From Lewinellaceae bacterium (GTDB taxonomy: Bacteria; Bacteroidota; Bacteroidia; Chitinophagales; Saprospiraceae), in assembly GCA_016719605.1 (NCBI GenBank), contig JADJYW010000022.1, positions 62,001 to 126,000 on the forward strand: 64,000 nucleotides of DNA, written 5' to 3'. The notes under the pieces were generated by a model. The model searched no databases. It was given only the letters and a program-made list of their open reading frames with translations, and was not told the origin of the DNA. Both the position numbers and the translations under genes were made by a program. This document shows positions 16,018-25,876 of the stretch, one piece after another. Each line of letters starts with the position of its first letter. Position 1 is the first letter of the stretch.

Positions 16018-19000
16018 TCAATCCACCACCACCCCCACATCCATCCCCTCCTGCAAATACACCTCCAGCGGCGCGTCACCGGGTTTCCAGGTGACGGGGA
16101 TCGGGCGCTCCTTGCCGTCCTTGCTCAACAGTTTGACCGATTTGACCGGAGCCGTCAACCCGTGGATCACGTACTTGATCGAACGCGCCCTGGGCTTGCC
16201 GGGATAGTCGAACCCGAAACTGCGCTGGCGGATGGTAAGCCGCCCGGCGGCAAACGCGGCGGTGAACTGGACCTGCCAGTACTTATTTGCCGTAAACGCA
16301 TCGGGCGTGGCGCCGTCGTCCTCGTACACCGTACCAGATCCCGTCGTGGCGTCGGGGTGGTGGTAATAGTGTACCGCGACAGCCGTGGGATCATAGTCGT
16401 CGGTGCTGCTGATCTGTTTAGCCGACATGGGCACGAACGCGCCCGCCCGCACAAACACGGGAATGTCCTGAAGGGTCACGGGTACCTGGGCCGTTTGGCC
16501 GCCGGTGTACGATTGGCCGGTCCAGTAATCCAGCCAGGTGGCTCCTTTGGGAAAATGTACGGTCTGCGTCGTAGCACCTTTTTCCACTACCGGGCTGACG
16601 AGGAAGTCGTTGCCCCAAAGGTAGGTCGTGGTGTTGGTGAGCAGGGCCGGGTCGTTGTCCACATAACTCAGCGGGCGCATCATGGGCAAGCCGGTGGTGC
16701 TGTTTTCCCAGAGAAGGGTGTAGTTGTAGGGCAGCAGGCTGTAGCGCAACTGAATGTAGCGCCGCGCGATATTCTTGGTGCTGTCATCCCAAAAAACCGG
16801 TTCCGCCGGCACGTCCTCTTGTGCGTGCGTGCGGAAGACGGGTTGGAACGCGCCATACTGTAGCCAGCGGGTGTACAGTTCGGCGCTGCGGTAATTGCCC
16901 GCAAAACCGCCGAGATCGGAGTGCATGTAGGCGAGGCCCTGCATACCCATGCTGAGCGCAATCTCGACCTGCGGTTTCAGTCCGCCCCAGGAGCGGTTCA
17001 CGTCGCCCGACCACGGGACCATGCCGTAGCGCTGCGAGCCGACAAAGCCGGAACGCATCAGGATGACGGGCCGGCGCTGTGGGAAGTCTTTGCGGAACCC
17101 CTCGAACACGGTTTTGGCCCACTCGTGGCCGTACAGGTTGTGCACCTGGTCGGCGCGGCCGTTCACATGGAGCAGGTCGTCGGGGTGCATTTCCGGCTCG
17201 CCGAGGTCGCCCCACCAGCCGTCCACGCCGCTGAGCGTATGTTTTTTGTAAATTTCCCAAAACCAGTTTTTGGTTTCGGGTTTGAAAATATCGAGCAAGG
17301 CGGTATTGCCGAAGTAGAAATCGTATAGGTACGGTTTGCCGGTGGCGGTTTTGCCGACCAGTTCGAGGCGGGTGGCCTCGTCGAAGGTTTTGGTGTGTTT
17401 CAGGATGAACGGCTCGGTGATGAGCACGGTTTTTACGCCCTGTTTTTTCAGATTAGCCATCATTTTTTCAGGTTCCGGAAACGAGTCGCGGTGCCAGTCG
17501 AAGTTGCCGAGGTGGCCCTTCACGTCGGGGCCGAACCAGAACAGGTCAAGCACAATGGCGTCGAGGGGGATATTGTCTTCCAGGTATTTTTCGGCCACTT
17601 CCTCCACCTCGGCCTGCGAGTGGTAGCCCATGCGGGAGGCGATGTTGCCGAGCGCCCAGCGGGGCGGCATCGGCTGGCGCCCGGTGACGGCAGTGAATGT
17701 GGTGGCGAGTTCGGGCCACTGGTCGGCGGCCACCACGAGGTAACTCATGCGCCCGCCCACGGCTTCGAACGAGAGCACGTTGGATCGGGTAGCGCCCAGG
17801 TCCATGTACCCGCTCGCGCCGTTGTCGAACACGAGCATATACTTTTTGGAAGAAATGGCGATGGGCATGGAGTAGTACATCAGTTCGGCCTTGTCTTCGT
17901 AGCCGTAGCTGGCTTTGTTGTACAGTTGCAGGCGTTTGCCGCGGCGGTTCATGCCCAGCACGCGCTCGCCGCCGCCGAGCAGTTGCTCCGTATCGTCGAG
18001 TTGGAACCGAAAACCGCGGTAGTCACCGCTGTCGAAATAGCCGGCCTCCTCGGCAAACAGCGGTTTTTTCTTGTAGCGAAATTCGATGTGGAACGGCGAT
18101 TTGGTGATGTACAGCGCCAGGCCGTTGGTGATGTACTCCACGTTTTTGGGACCATCAGAAATGACCGCCGGCACCTTTTGCGGGGCCGTACCCACGGCGT
18201 TGGAGGGCGGGTTGGTTTCGCCGTTCGGCGTAAAAGCAAGCTCGAAGGCACTTTCGGAAAAGGTTGTAATATCGAATACCCCGTCGTTGGTGCGGATGCG
18301 CAGGCCGGTGCCGGTTTTTTCCATGGACTCGAACGTGCGGATATTTTTAGGCGCTTCTTTTTCAAAAACATACACCCGGTATTCCCAGGCTTTCAGGCTC
18401 ATTTTGGCCCGGGTGGGCAGGGTCGTTTCGGCGTTGGTGAACACCTCGCGGTATATGCCGGCACCGTCGGCCAATTGCAGGCTGACCTCGGTGGCTGTGT
18501 TGGTCAGGTTGATCACCGTCAGCACTTTGTTGGCGCCGGCGGTGCGGCTGAAAGCGGCCACGAGGTCGGGGTGTTCGTGTTTGATTTCGCGGACCGGCCC
18601 CCCGTGGCGACCGTTCCAGAGGGCAGGATTATCCCGCTTGAGCGCATTCAGTTTGGTATAAAATGGCGCCAGTGCGTACGTACCCCAGTCAATCGGGTCT
18701 TTTTCGAAAAATTCGAGGCGCTTTTTGAACGCTGCCTCCTGCCCGGAATAGATCAGCGGTATGCCGGGTACGGTGTAGTACAGCACCGAAAATGCCTGCA
18801 CCCCGTCGCCGAGGCGCTCATACTCGGTACCCTGCCAGGAGTTTTCGTCGTGGTTGGTGATGAACTGCATCGGGTAACCGCCTTTGGGGTAGGCGGCATC
18901 GGCTTCGCGCAGCAGCTCAAAAATTTGCCCGGCGTTTTTTTTGCCTTTGGCAATATCGTTCATCAGGGTGTGAAACGGCCAGCCGTAGTTGGTGTTGAAC

Positions 19001-20088
19001 GCGCGGTTGAGCAGGTTGAGTTTGTCGGCGTTTTCGGCCAGCATCCACACGGGTTTGACGGCTTCGATGGCGTCGCGGGCCGACTCCCAGAAATCAGTGG
19101 GCACCTCACCGGCCACGTCGCAGCGGAAACCGTCGAGGTGCACTTCGCGAATCCAGAACAGCATTTCTTCAATCATGGCCGCACGCATGGCCGGCTGATC
19201 GTAGTTCAGATCGGCCACGTCGGTCCAGTCGAACGGGGCGATGATCACGCCTTTTTCGTCGCGGTTGTACCAGTCGGGGTGTTTTTTTACCCAGTCGTGG
19301 TCGCGGGCGGTGTGGTTGCCCACCCAGTCGAGCACGACTTTCATGCCGAGTTTGTGCGCCTCGTCCACCAGGCGTTTGAAATCCTTGAGCGAGCCAAATT
19401 CGGGATTGGTAGCCGTGTAATCTTTGATGGCGTAGTACGAACCGAGCGGGCCTTTTCGGCTCTCCACGCCGATGGGATGGATGGGCATGAACCAGAGGAT
19501 GTCCACGCCCATGTCGCGCAGGCGGGGCAGTTGTTTGGCGAAGGCGTTGAACGTGCCCTCCTGTGTGTACTGGCGCAGGTTGACCTCGTAGATATTGGCG
19601 TTTTTGACCCAGTCGGGTTCGGGGGCCAGGCAGGTGTCGCGCACTTCGGGCGCTTTCCGGAAGGCGATTTCCTTCAGGAAATAATAAATGTCTGTATTGC
19701 CGGCAGTTTTTCCCGTTTTGGCGCCATCGGCGGAGCGGAACACGCAGGCCAGGGCAATGACGTTGGTGTTCGGCTCGATGCCGTACAGATCGGTGATGCG
19801 GAATTTGAGTTGGTAGGTATCCTCGCCGATGCGTTGGAGTTTGAGCCGGTCGAGGTTTTCGTTCCAGCCGGCGGGCACCTTGTTCCAGCCGCCGGTTTGA
19901 TCGGTCACGATGCCGGTGTGCAGGTACACGTCGCCGGTGTAGCCTTTCAGCCCGGCATTGCCTTCGGCGGCTTTGAAGGTGAGCACGACCTCTTCGGCGA
20001 GGCCGGGTTTTTCGGGGGAGAGGGTGACCTGGGCGTGGAGCAGAACGGTTGCCAGCAGGGCAACGAACAGGAGGAGCAGTTTTTTCAT
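16018..20088 (-). CDS. GH13 alpha-amylase / GH31 alpha-glucosidase fusion protein
   Basis: 1356 residues from MKKLLLLFVALLATVLLHAQ (signal peptide, exported). Residues 22-145 form a beta-rich starch-binding-like module. A GH13 barrel spans about 165-490: LDWVGNH (253-259), DGFRCDVAG with nucleophile Asp324, AEN with acid Glu352, and ITNHDENS with Asp414. A GH13 C-terminal beta domain follows to 575. A GH31 unit spans about 585-1356: N-terminal beta domain, barrel with WGDLGEPEMH (nucleophile Asp961), WSGDVNRSW (acid/base Asp1029), and MRSGF, then C-terminal beta domains. Both catalytic sets are complete. The 20088 start was chosen because codons before it encode no signal peptide. Confidence 0.93.
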   Translation of the reverse strand: MKKLLLLFVALLATVLLHAQVTLSPEKPGLAEEVVLTFKAAEGNAGLKGYTGDVYLHTGIVTDQTGGWNKVPAGWNENLDRLKLQRIGEDTYQLKFRITDLYGIEPNTNVIALACVFRSADGAKTGKTAGNTDIYYFLKEIAFRKAPEVRDTCLAPEPDWVKNANIYEVNLRQYTQEGTFNAFAKQLPRLRDMGVDILWFMPIHPIGVESRKGPLGSYYAIKDYTATNPEFGSLKDFKRLVDEAHKLGMKVVLDWVGNHTARDHDWVKKHPDWYNRDEKGVIIAPFDWTDVADLNYDQPAMRAAMIEEMLFWIREVHLDGFRCDVAGEVPTDFWESARDAIEAVKPVWMLAENADKLNLLNRAFNTNYGWPFHTLMNDIAKGKKNAGQIFELLREADAAYPKGGYPMQFITNHDENSWQGTEYERLGDGVQAFSVLYYTVPGIPLIYSGQEAAFKKRLEFFEKDPIDWGTYALAPFYTKLNALKRDNPALWNGRHGGPVREIKHEHPDLVAAFSRTAGANKVLTVINLTNTATEVSLQLADGAGIYREVFTNAETTLPTRAKMSLKAWEYRVYVFEKEAPKNIRTFESMEKTGTGLRIRTNDGVFDITTFSESAFELAFTPNGETNPPSNAVGTAPQKVPAVISDGPKNVEYITNGLALYITKSPFHIEFRYKKKPLFAEEAGYFDSGDYRGFRFQLDDTEQLLGGGERVLGMNRRGKRLQLYNKASYGYEDKAELMYYSMPIAISSKKYMLVFDNGASGYMDLGATRSNVLSFEAVGGRMSYLVVAADQWPELATTFTAVTGRQPMPPRWALGNIASRMGYHSQAEVEEVAEKYLEDNIPLDAIVLDLFWFGPDVKGHLGNFDWHRDSFPEPEKMMANLKKQGVKTVLITEPFILKHTKTFDEATRLELVGKTATGKPYLYDFYFGNTALLDIFKPETKNWFWEIYKKHTLSGVDGWWGDLGEPEMHPDDLLHVNGRADQVHNLYGHEWAKTVFEGFRKDFPQRRPVILMRSGFVGSQRYGMVPWSGDVNRSWGGLKPQVEIALSMGMQGLAYMHSDLGGFAGNYRSAELYTRWLQYGAFQPVFRTHAQEDVPAEPVFWDDSTKNIARRYIQLRYSLLPYNYTLLWENSTTGLPMMRPLSYVDNDPALLTNTTTYLWGNDFLVSPVVEKGATTQTVHFPKGATWLDYWTGQSYTGGQTAQVPVTLQDIPVFVRAGAFVPMSAKQISSTDDYDPTAVAVHYYHHPDATTGSGTVYEDDGATPDAFTANKYWQVQFTAAFAAGRLTIRQRSFGFDYPGKPRARSIKYVIHGLTAPVKSVKLLSKDGKERPIPVTWKPGDAPLEVYLQEGMDVGVVVD
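16079..16100. repeat. 22-bp direct repeat, copy inside the enzyme gene
   Basis: Identical to 15222-15243. Here it encodes the VTWKPGD region of the GH31 C-terminal domain. It also includes part of the imperfect palindrome GTCACC...GGTGAC (16075-16095). Confidence 0.85.
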
Positions 20089-20175
20089 CAACGGATGGTT
20101 TGTTTTTTTCGGTCGAAAGGTAGGGGTAATGGGAGCTTTGGAAGTGTGGAAATGCATGCATAAAATCACGGCGAC

Positions 20176-20210
20176 TTTGATGGGAAAGCGCCGAATCAAC
20201 CTTATTTTTG
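20176..20210 (+). promoter_or_regulatory. Promoter of the small protein/HNH pair
   Basis: TTTG at 20176-20179 and TATTTTTG at 20203-20210 match the -33 and -7 consensus with a 23-bp spacer, slightly longer than the usual 19-21. Transcription would start about six bases before the ATG at 20223. Confidence 0.5.
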
Positions 20211-20222
20211 CAAAAAAATAGC

Positions 20223-20462
20223 ATGATCGAACTCAGTATTTACGATGAAATTGCGGGCTTCATGGCCGGAATGGACCCGAAAAAGGTCATTGCTTTCAAA
20301 CCTTCTGAGGCCAATCAAAACAGGCTGGATGCACTGTTGGACAAACAACAGGAAGCAGGGCTTACGCCGGAGGAAAGAAGCGAATTGGAGCACTACCTGA
20401 TTGTCAATCGCATCATCAGCCTTGCCAAGGCTCGGGCGATGAAACTGCTTTCCGCAGCATGA
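20223..20462 (+). CDS. Small helical protein paired with an HNH nuclease
   Basis: 79 residues, predicted mostly helical, with no recognised domain. The central part NQNRLDALLDKQQEAGLTPEERSELEHYL is strongly charged, and a basic C-terminus, SLAKARAMKLL, follows. Its stop overlaps the HNH start (ATGA), so the two are coupled. By analogy with two-gene nuclease modules it may be an antitoxin or inhibitor, but nothing in the sequence proves this. Confidence 0.75.
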   Translation: MIELSIYDEIAGFMAGMDPKKVIAFKPSEANQNRLDALLDKQQEAGLTPEERSELEHYLIVNRIISLAKARAMKLLSAA

Positions 20463-20863
20463 CCTTGTTTGAATCCTTGCGCCAGGAAGCCGCCGCACGA
20501 GCCGACTTCCGATGCGAGTATTGCCTCGTGCGCGAAGCGGTTTCTTTTTATCGGTTCCATTTGGAGCACATCAAAAGCCGCAAACACGGCGGCCTGACCA
20601 CTTCCGAGAACTTAGCCTATTCCTGTCCGGAGTGCAATGCCCACAAGGGAACCGATGTGGGCACATTCACAGACGACGACGAACGCCTGGTACGCTTTTT
20701 CAATCCAAGAAAAGACGTCTGGACGGAGCACTTCGAAATAGATGATGCCGGGATTTACGGCATCTCCGAGATCGGCAAGGCGACCGAAAAAATCCTACGA
20801 TTCAACGATGCCGAACGCCTGATCTATCGCAGAAAATTGATGCGGTTGGGGCTGTATTTGTGA
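20459..20863 (+). CDS. HNH endonuclease
   Basis: 134 residues with a complete zinc-bound HNH motif: CEYC (Cys19, Cys22), HLEHIKSRKHGG (His34, His37), ENLAYSCPECNAHKG (Asn51, Cys56, Cys59, His62). There is no other domain except a C-terminal helical tail. It is probably a cytosolic DNA nuclease. It is the second gene of a coupled pair with the 79-residue protein and lies beside the GH13-GH31 gene, with a toxin-antitoxin pair on the other side of that gene. Confidence 0.92.
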   Translation: MTLFESLRQEAAARADFRCEYCLVREAVSFYRFHLEHIKSRKHGGLTTSENLAYSCPECNAHKGTDVGTFTDDDERLVRFFNPRKDVWTEHFEIDDAGIYGISEIGKATEKILRFNDAERLIYRRKLMRLGLYL

Positions 20864-20889
20864 GTAGGGGGTATTGACAGATACATTTG
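20857..20889 (+). promoter_or_regulatory. Consensus sigma-A promoter for the ELWxxDGT/SprB protein
   Basis: TTTG (20857-20860), a 21-bp spacer and TACATTTG (20882-20889) match the Bacteroidota promoter consensus exactly. The -33 box overlaps the end of the HNH gene. The predicted start near 20896 leaves a leader of about 120 nt before the ATG at 21018. Confidence 0.7.
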
Positions 20890-21017
20890 CCCTGCCCCCT
20901 TCCATCCACAAGCCCAAAATCACCCTCATCCCTGACTCTACTCAGCAGATTTCTGCCTGGTGGGTGTATAAGTTTATGCACCCATTCAGGGGTATTTGTT
21001 CATGTAAATATGGGATT

Positions 21018-24000
21018 ATGGAAAACATGCAATTTCAGTATCGCAGGTTCATTGCGCTCGTTGTATCGGCCTTTTTGCTATGCAGCAGCGTTGCAGCGCA
21101 GCGGATGATCAAGGACTTTCTCCCGGGGCAAAATTCATCCGGCGCGGTACAGGCTATCGGCCCTGCCGGCGAATCGGAGACGTTCTTGAACGTTTCCGGA
21201 GATTTATGGAAAACCGATGGCACCTGCGAGGGTACGGTACTCGTCAAGGATTTGTCTCAGGCAGGCTATCCAACAAACTTCATGCGCGCAGGCGCCCTGG
21301 TGTTTTTTACGGCAAACAGCGCGGCTAACGGTCGGGAACTTTGGGCAACCAACGGAACAGAAGCCGGTACGTATCTGGTGAAAGATATCTACACCGGCGC
21401 AAGCAGTTCGACGCCCGACGATTTTTGTCGCAAGGGCAATCTCTTGTATTTTGCCGCTACTTCCAGCGCCAACGGCAGGGAGCTCTGGCGCTCCGACGGT
21501 ACAGCTGGAGGAACGTACATGGTGTCCGATATCCGGCCCGGGACCAACAGCAGTTCGCCCCAATCGCTGATTGTTTACAAGGACACCCTCTTTTTTTCGG
21601 CCACCACGACCATCGGTGAATGTCTCTGGAAATCCGCCGGTAGTGCTGCCAGCACCTCGCTGGTGTACGACATGATTCCGGGTTCCACATCGGGAGGCAT
21701 CGGATACATGGCGGTAGCCGCCAACCAGTTGTTTTTTTACGGCACTGACAACACGCACGGCAGCGAATTGTGGGTAACAGACGGCTCTACGGTCGGAACC
21801 AAACTGGTGAAGGACATCAATCCCGGCACGACATCCGGTTTGGCTTATGAACCATTCCACACATTCAGCAATGTCCTTTTCTTTATTGCCAACGAAGGCA
21901 CGCACGGCAATGAACTCTGGCGCAGCACCGGCACGGAGGCATCTACCGTACTGGTGAAAGACATTAACCCGGGCTCAATCAGTTCTTTCATTGATTACTT
22001 TGCCAGTACATCCGAAGCCCTGTTTTTCCAGGCAACGGATGGGACGCATGGATCGGAACTCTGGCGTAGCAATGGGGCGGAAGTCAATACATACCTGGTG
22101 CGGGACATCAACACCGCCCCCAATGCCGGCGCTTCGTCTCGTTACCTGACGGTGCTTAACGACCGGGTGTATTTTTCGGCGTATGAAGAAACGCATGGTT
22201 ACGAACTCTGGCGCAGCGACGGCACCTCTGCCAATACGGAACTGGTTGGCGATATCGAACCCGGGACGAACGGCTCCAACCCGAACAACTTGGTCGCCAC
22301 CAATGATGAGGTACTGTTTGTCGCTAAAACCACATTGGCCGGGGTTGAGTTGTACAGTTCAGCCCCGCCGCCCGCCGGCCCGCCGGTAGATGCCGAGTTG
22401 ACCTCCATGACCAACCCGAAATGCCATGGCGAGCAAAAAGGCGCCATAGACATTACCGTGACCCAGGGAACTGCCCGTTCGTTTTCCAATGGCAAGGGCC
22501 CATCAGCTATCTGAAATACTACACGGAAGATGTGAACAATGTTTATGCAGGCACCTATACCGTAACTATCACAGATGCCAAAGGCTCCACCAAGGCGATG
22601 ACGTTCACCATCACCGAACCCGAATTCCTTCTCTTTGGTAATGTGTTGAGTAATCCGCCGGACTGCCATGGAAACCTGGGCGAACTGACTATCGAGGGAA
22701 CCGGAGGGGCGCCGCCCTACAACTTCATCTGGAGCAATGGTGTGCAAGGCCCCACCCAAAGTAATATTCCGTTTCCGGGCGCCAGCTACACCGTCACCGT
22801 CACCGATGCAAACAATTGTACACGCGCAGCTCAATTTGGCAGCTATGCAGAACTTGCATACGTACCCCCCCTGGAGGTAAGCCACCCGATTTCCTGCTAC
22901 AACGATATGGCATCCATTTACTATAATGAACCCCAAAAACCGGAGACGCCTTCAGATGCGATTTATCATTGGGAAGCAGGGCCGGGAGGCGAGATTTTGT
23001 CGGATCCGACCAGACTGGAGATTACAGTGCGCGGAGCGGCAACCTATTACATCACGGTAACAGCGTCCACCAGCGGATGCACGGCTACCGACTCGGTAAT
23101 CGTGGCATCCGATATGCTGCTTCCGCTGGCCGATGCCGGGCCGGATCTTCCACTGAACTGTTCCACAGACACCGTTGTGCTGCAGAGTACGATTTCGCCC
23201 AACGGTAGCGACTATCCCAAACTGAATATCCAATGGGAAGCCCTGCAAGGCGGGCATTTTGTGAGCAGCCGTTATGAGCAAACACCCACGGTGGATCGTC
23301 CGGGCAAATATGTGCTTACGGTTCAAAACCAGTTTAACGGCTGCATTGCCCGGGATACGGTGGAGGTTGCCGGCGCATTGGGCGGCCCAGAGATCAGCAT
23401 AACCGGAGACCCGACCTTTTGCCAGGGCGATATCGTCTCCCTTACAGCCGTATTGGACACAACCAAGGCTACATTTGAAGGGTGGTTTGTGGAAGGCGGT
23501 TTGTACAGCACGGCGTTGACCATCACCATGCCGGAAAGCGAAGGCTGGCAATACATCATCGCCCGGGCAGGGAATCCGGACGGATGTGTGCGCGATCTGC
23601 GGGTTGACTTGTTGCGCAACAACCAACCGTCTTTCCTGTCGCTTTCGGCCGATAGTTGCGGGTGCGGAGGTGTTCCGATCAGGGTAGCCAACTATTATCC
23701 CTACGAAAATATGAGCTGGCACTGGTCGGGTCCGAACGGCTTTACCCATGTTGTACCTGAACCTCATGTGTATCAGCCCGGCATCTATCAGGTGACCGTA
23801 ACCATTGGCAATTGTACCATACAGGATGCTATTACGGTCGTCGGAAAATCATCGCTTCAAATTACCGACTACAGCATCACGCCTCCATACTGCCCGAACG
23901 AAGCCAGCGGAGAAATCTGGATATACAATGTCACAGGCGGCTGGATACAGGAGTATCTGTGGTCGAACGGAAGTCAGGGCACACGAGCCTACGGGCTGAC

Positions 24001-25771
24001 CGGGGGCGATTACTGGGTCGGTATCACCGGAACGTCATACAGCAGTGGCCAATCGTGCTACCTGCACCAAACGTTCCATGTGCCGGCGCCGGATTCCATT
24101 ACGATTAACATGGAGGTTGCCCTCGACAGTACCGGTGGCAACAATGCTGCTGTGACGGCTATTGTCTCCGGCTTGCCGGTACCCGATGCATATCTCTGGA
24201 GCAACGGCGAAACGACGCCGACCATCACCGGCCTTGCGCCGGGACTTTATACTGTGACCGTAACCTTCGGCAATTGGTGTACGGCGACGGCTACGGCGGA
24301 GGTCGTGTTTGCCGGGTGCACACTGGCACTGGAAGAAACCGGGGTTGTGGAAAATTCTTGCCCCGGCGCGGCAACAGGGTCGGTAACCATAGAAATTTTG
24401 AACGGCATGGCGCCGGTCGGGCTGCTTTGGTCCAACGGCGCACAAACTGTCGGCCTGACGGACCTGGCAGCAGGAATCTACACGGTTACCGCCACCGATG
24501 CACGCGGGTGCACGGAAACGCTCGAAGTGGAGATTTTGACCGTGGATACCACGCCCCCCGTGCTCCAATTGGCACAACTGACCCGCTCGCTGGATGCCGC
24601 CGGGCACCTCGTCCTGACGGATCAGGATTTTGACGCCGGCAGTTTCGACAATTGCGCCATAGCCGGTTTTGTCGCCGAACCTTTGGAATTTGATTGTGCC
24701 GATCTTGGCATACAAATCGTTACGGTGACCGCCACCGACGGCAGTGGCAATGTAACGACGGGGCAGGTTCTACTGATCGTGCAGGACCTGGTACCGCCGG
24801 TCATCACCTGTCCCGAAAACATCATCGTCGGTTTCTGCCAGCGTGCCGTAACATTTGCTATTCCACAAGTGCATGATGAGGTCTGCTTTGTTTTCGACCC
24901 GGACCGGATGACCCAACTGGAGGGGTTGCCTTCCGGAACCGAATTTCCGGTCGGAACTACCGTGCAGGCATTCCGGTACATCAAACTCAATGGCCTGAGT
25001 GATGATTGCCAATTTACGGTGACGGTTGCACCCGAAATCAGCGGTGTAACAGCCGATATCGCAACCGCTACCTGTGCCGGGGACTGCGACGGCAGCCTGG
25101 AAACAACGATAACCGGCGGCGCAGCTCCATTTGCATTGAGCTGGAGTACGGGCGCGAGCGGGACAACCCTCGACGCGCTTTGTGCCGGCATCTACTCCGT
25201 GACGGTAAGCGACCAATACGGCTGCACCTGGGCATATACATTTACTGTTTCGGAACCGCCGGTCCTGCTGCTGGAGGCCAATCAGGTTACAAACGATACC
25301 AATAGCCTGGGCGTTGGCGCGATTGACCTGGCGGTTTTGGGCGGTACGCCGCCGTACACATTTGCCTGGTTCCTGGGCACATTGGCGGTAGGCCAAACGG
25401 AAGACCTGAGTAACCTGTTTGCCGGGAAATACCACTGCGTGGTAACCGACGCAAACGGTTGCCAGTTGGAAAGCAACGAGTTCGTGGTGGATAATATCGT
25501 CGGTACAACCGAGCCGGACTGGGCTGCCGGGCTGGTTATTGCTCCCAACCCGAGTAGTGACGTGGTATGGGTGCGCTTCTCCCGTCTGTTGAACGCGCCA
25601 CCGATCTTCCAAATTCTGGATTTAACCGGTCGGGCTGTTGCGGTTGATTTGCGCCATGCGGATGCCGGACAATTGCAGTTCAGTGTGCGCGGATTGCCGG
25701 CCGGCGTGTATCTGGTTCGTTTGTCGGTGGACCAAACGGCGGTAACCCGTCGGTTGGTGGTGGGCCAATAA
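21018..25771 (+). CDS. ELWxxDGT/SprB/HYR-repeat T9SS cargo protein (frame interrupted)
   Basis: About 1584 residues when one missing base is restored. A signal peptide (FIALVVSAFLLCSSVAAQ) precedes eight ELWxxDGT repeats (such as GRELWRSDGTAGGTYMVSDI) in the first 480 residues, likely a beta-propeller-like surface. SprB-type repeats follow (PYNFIWSNG, GTYTVTITDA forms), with Ig-like segments and one or two HYR-like modules (TVTATDGSGN, PPVITCPENI). The last 80 residues (VIAPNPSSDVVWVRF, then GLPAGVYLVRL) are a type A T9SS sorting domain. The frame breaks at the C run 22474-22476; one extra C restores APFVFQW. Probably an adhesin or gliding-type surface protein. Confidence 0.85.
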
Positions 25772-25794
25772 AACAGTGATCGTAGTGCTTACAA

Positions 25795-25858
25795 GGCAGG
25801 GGCGTGGCCGCAATGATGCGGTCACGCCCCTGCCTAATATCTTTCTGTGTGTTTTTTG
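25795..25858 (+). terminator. Strong terminator after the T9SS adhesin
   Basis: An 18-bp stem (25795-25812 with 25817-25834, one G-U pair) around the loop ATGA is followed by a T-rich stretch with six T residues at 25852-25857. It lies between convergent genes and could serve both. Confidence 0.8.
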
Positions 25859-25876
25859 TTATTGTACGCCGTAGTC

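Noticed and set aside
17395..20163. A 922-codon open frame on the plus strand opposite the GH13-GH31 gene
   Set aside because: It is the antisense shadow of a GC-rich gene with complete catalytic motifs on the other strand; its translation is His/Val/Gly-rich with no domain.
25801..25858. tRNA or rRNA genes in the GC-rich hairpin regions
   Set aside because: The stems are simple hairpins with T tracts, with no cloverleaf or conserved rRNA sequence here or elsewhere in the window.
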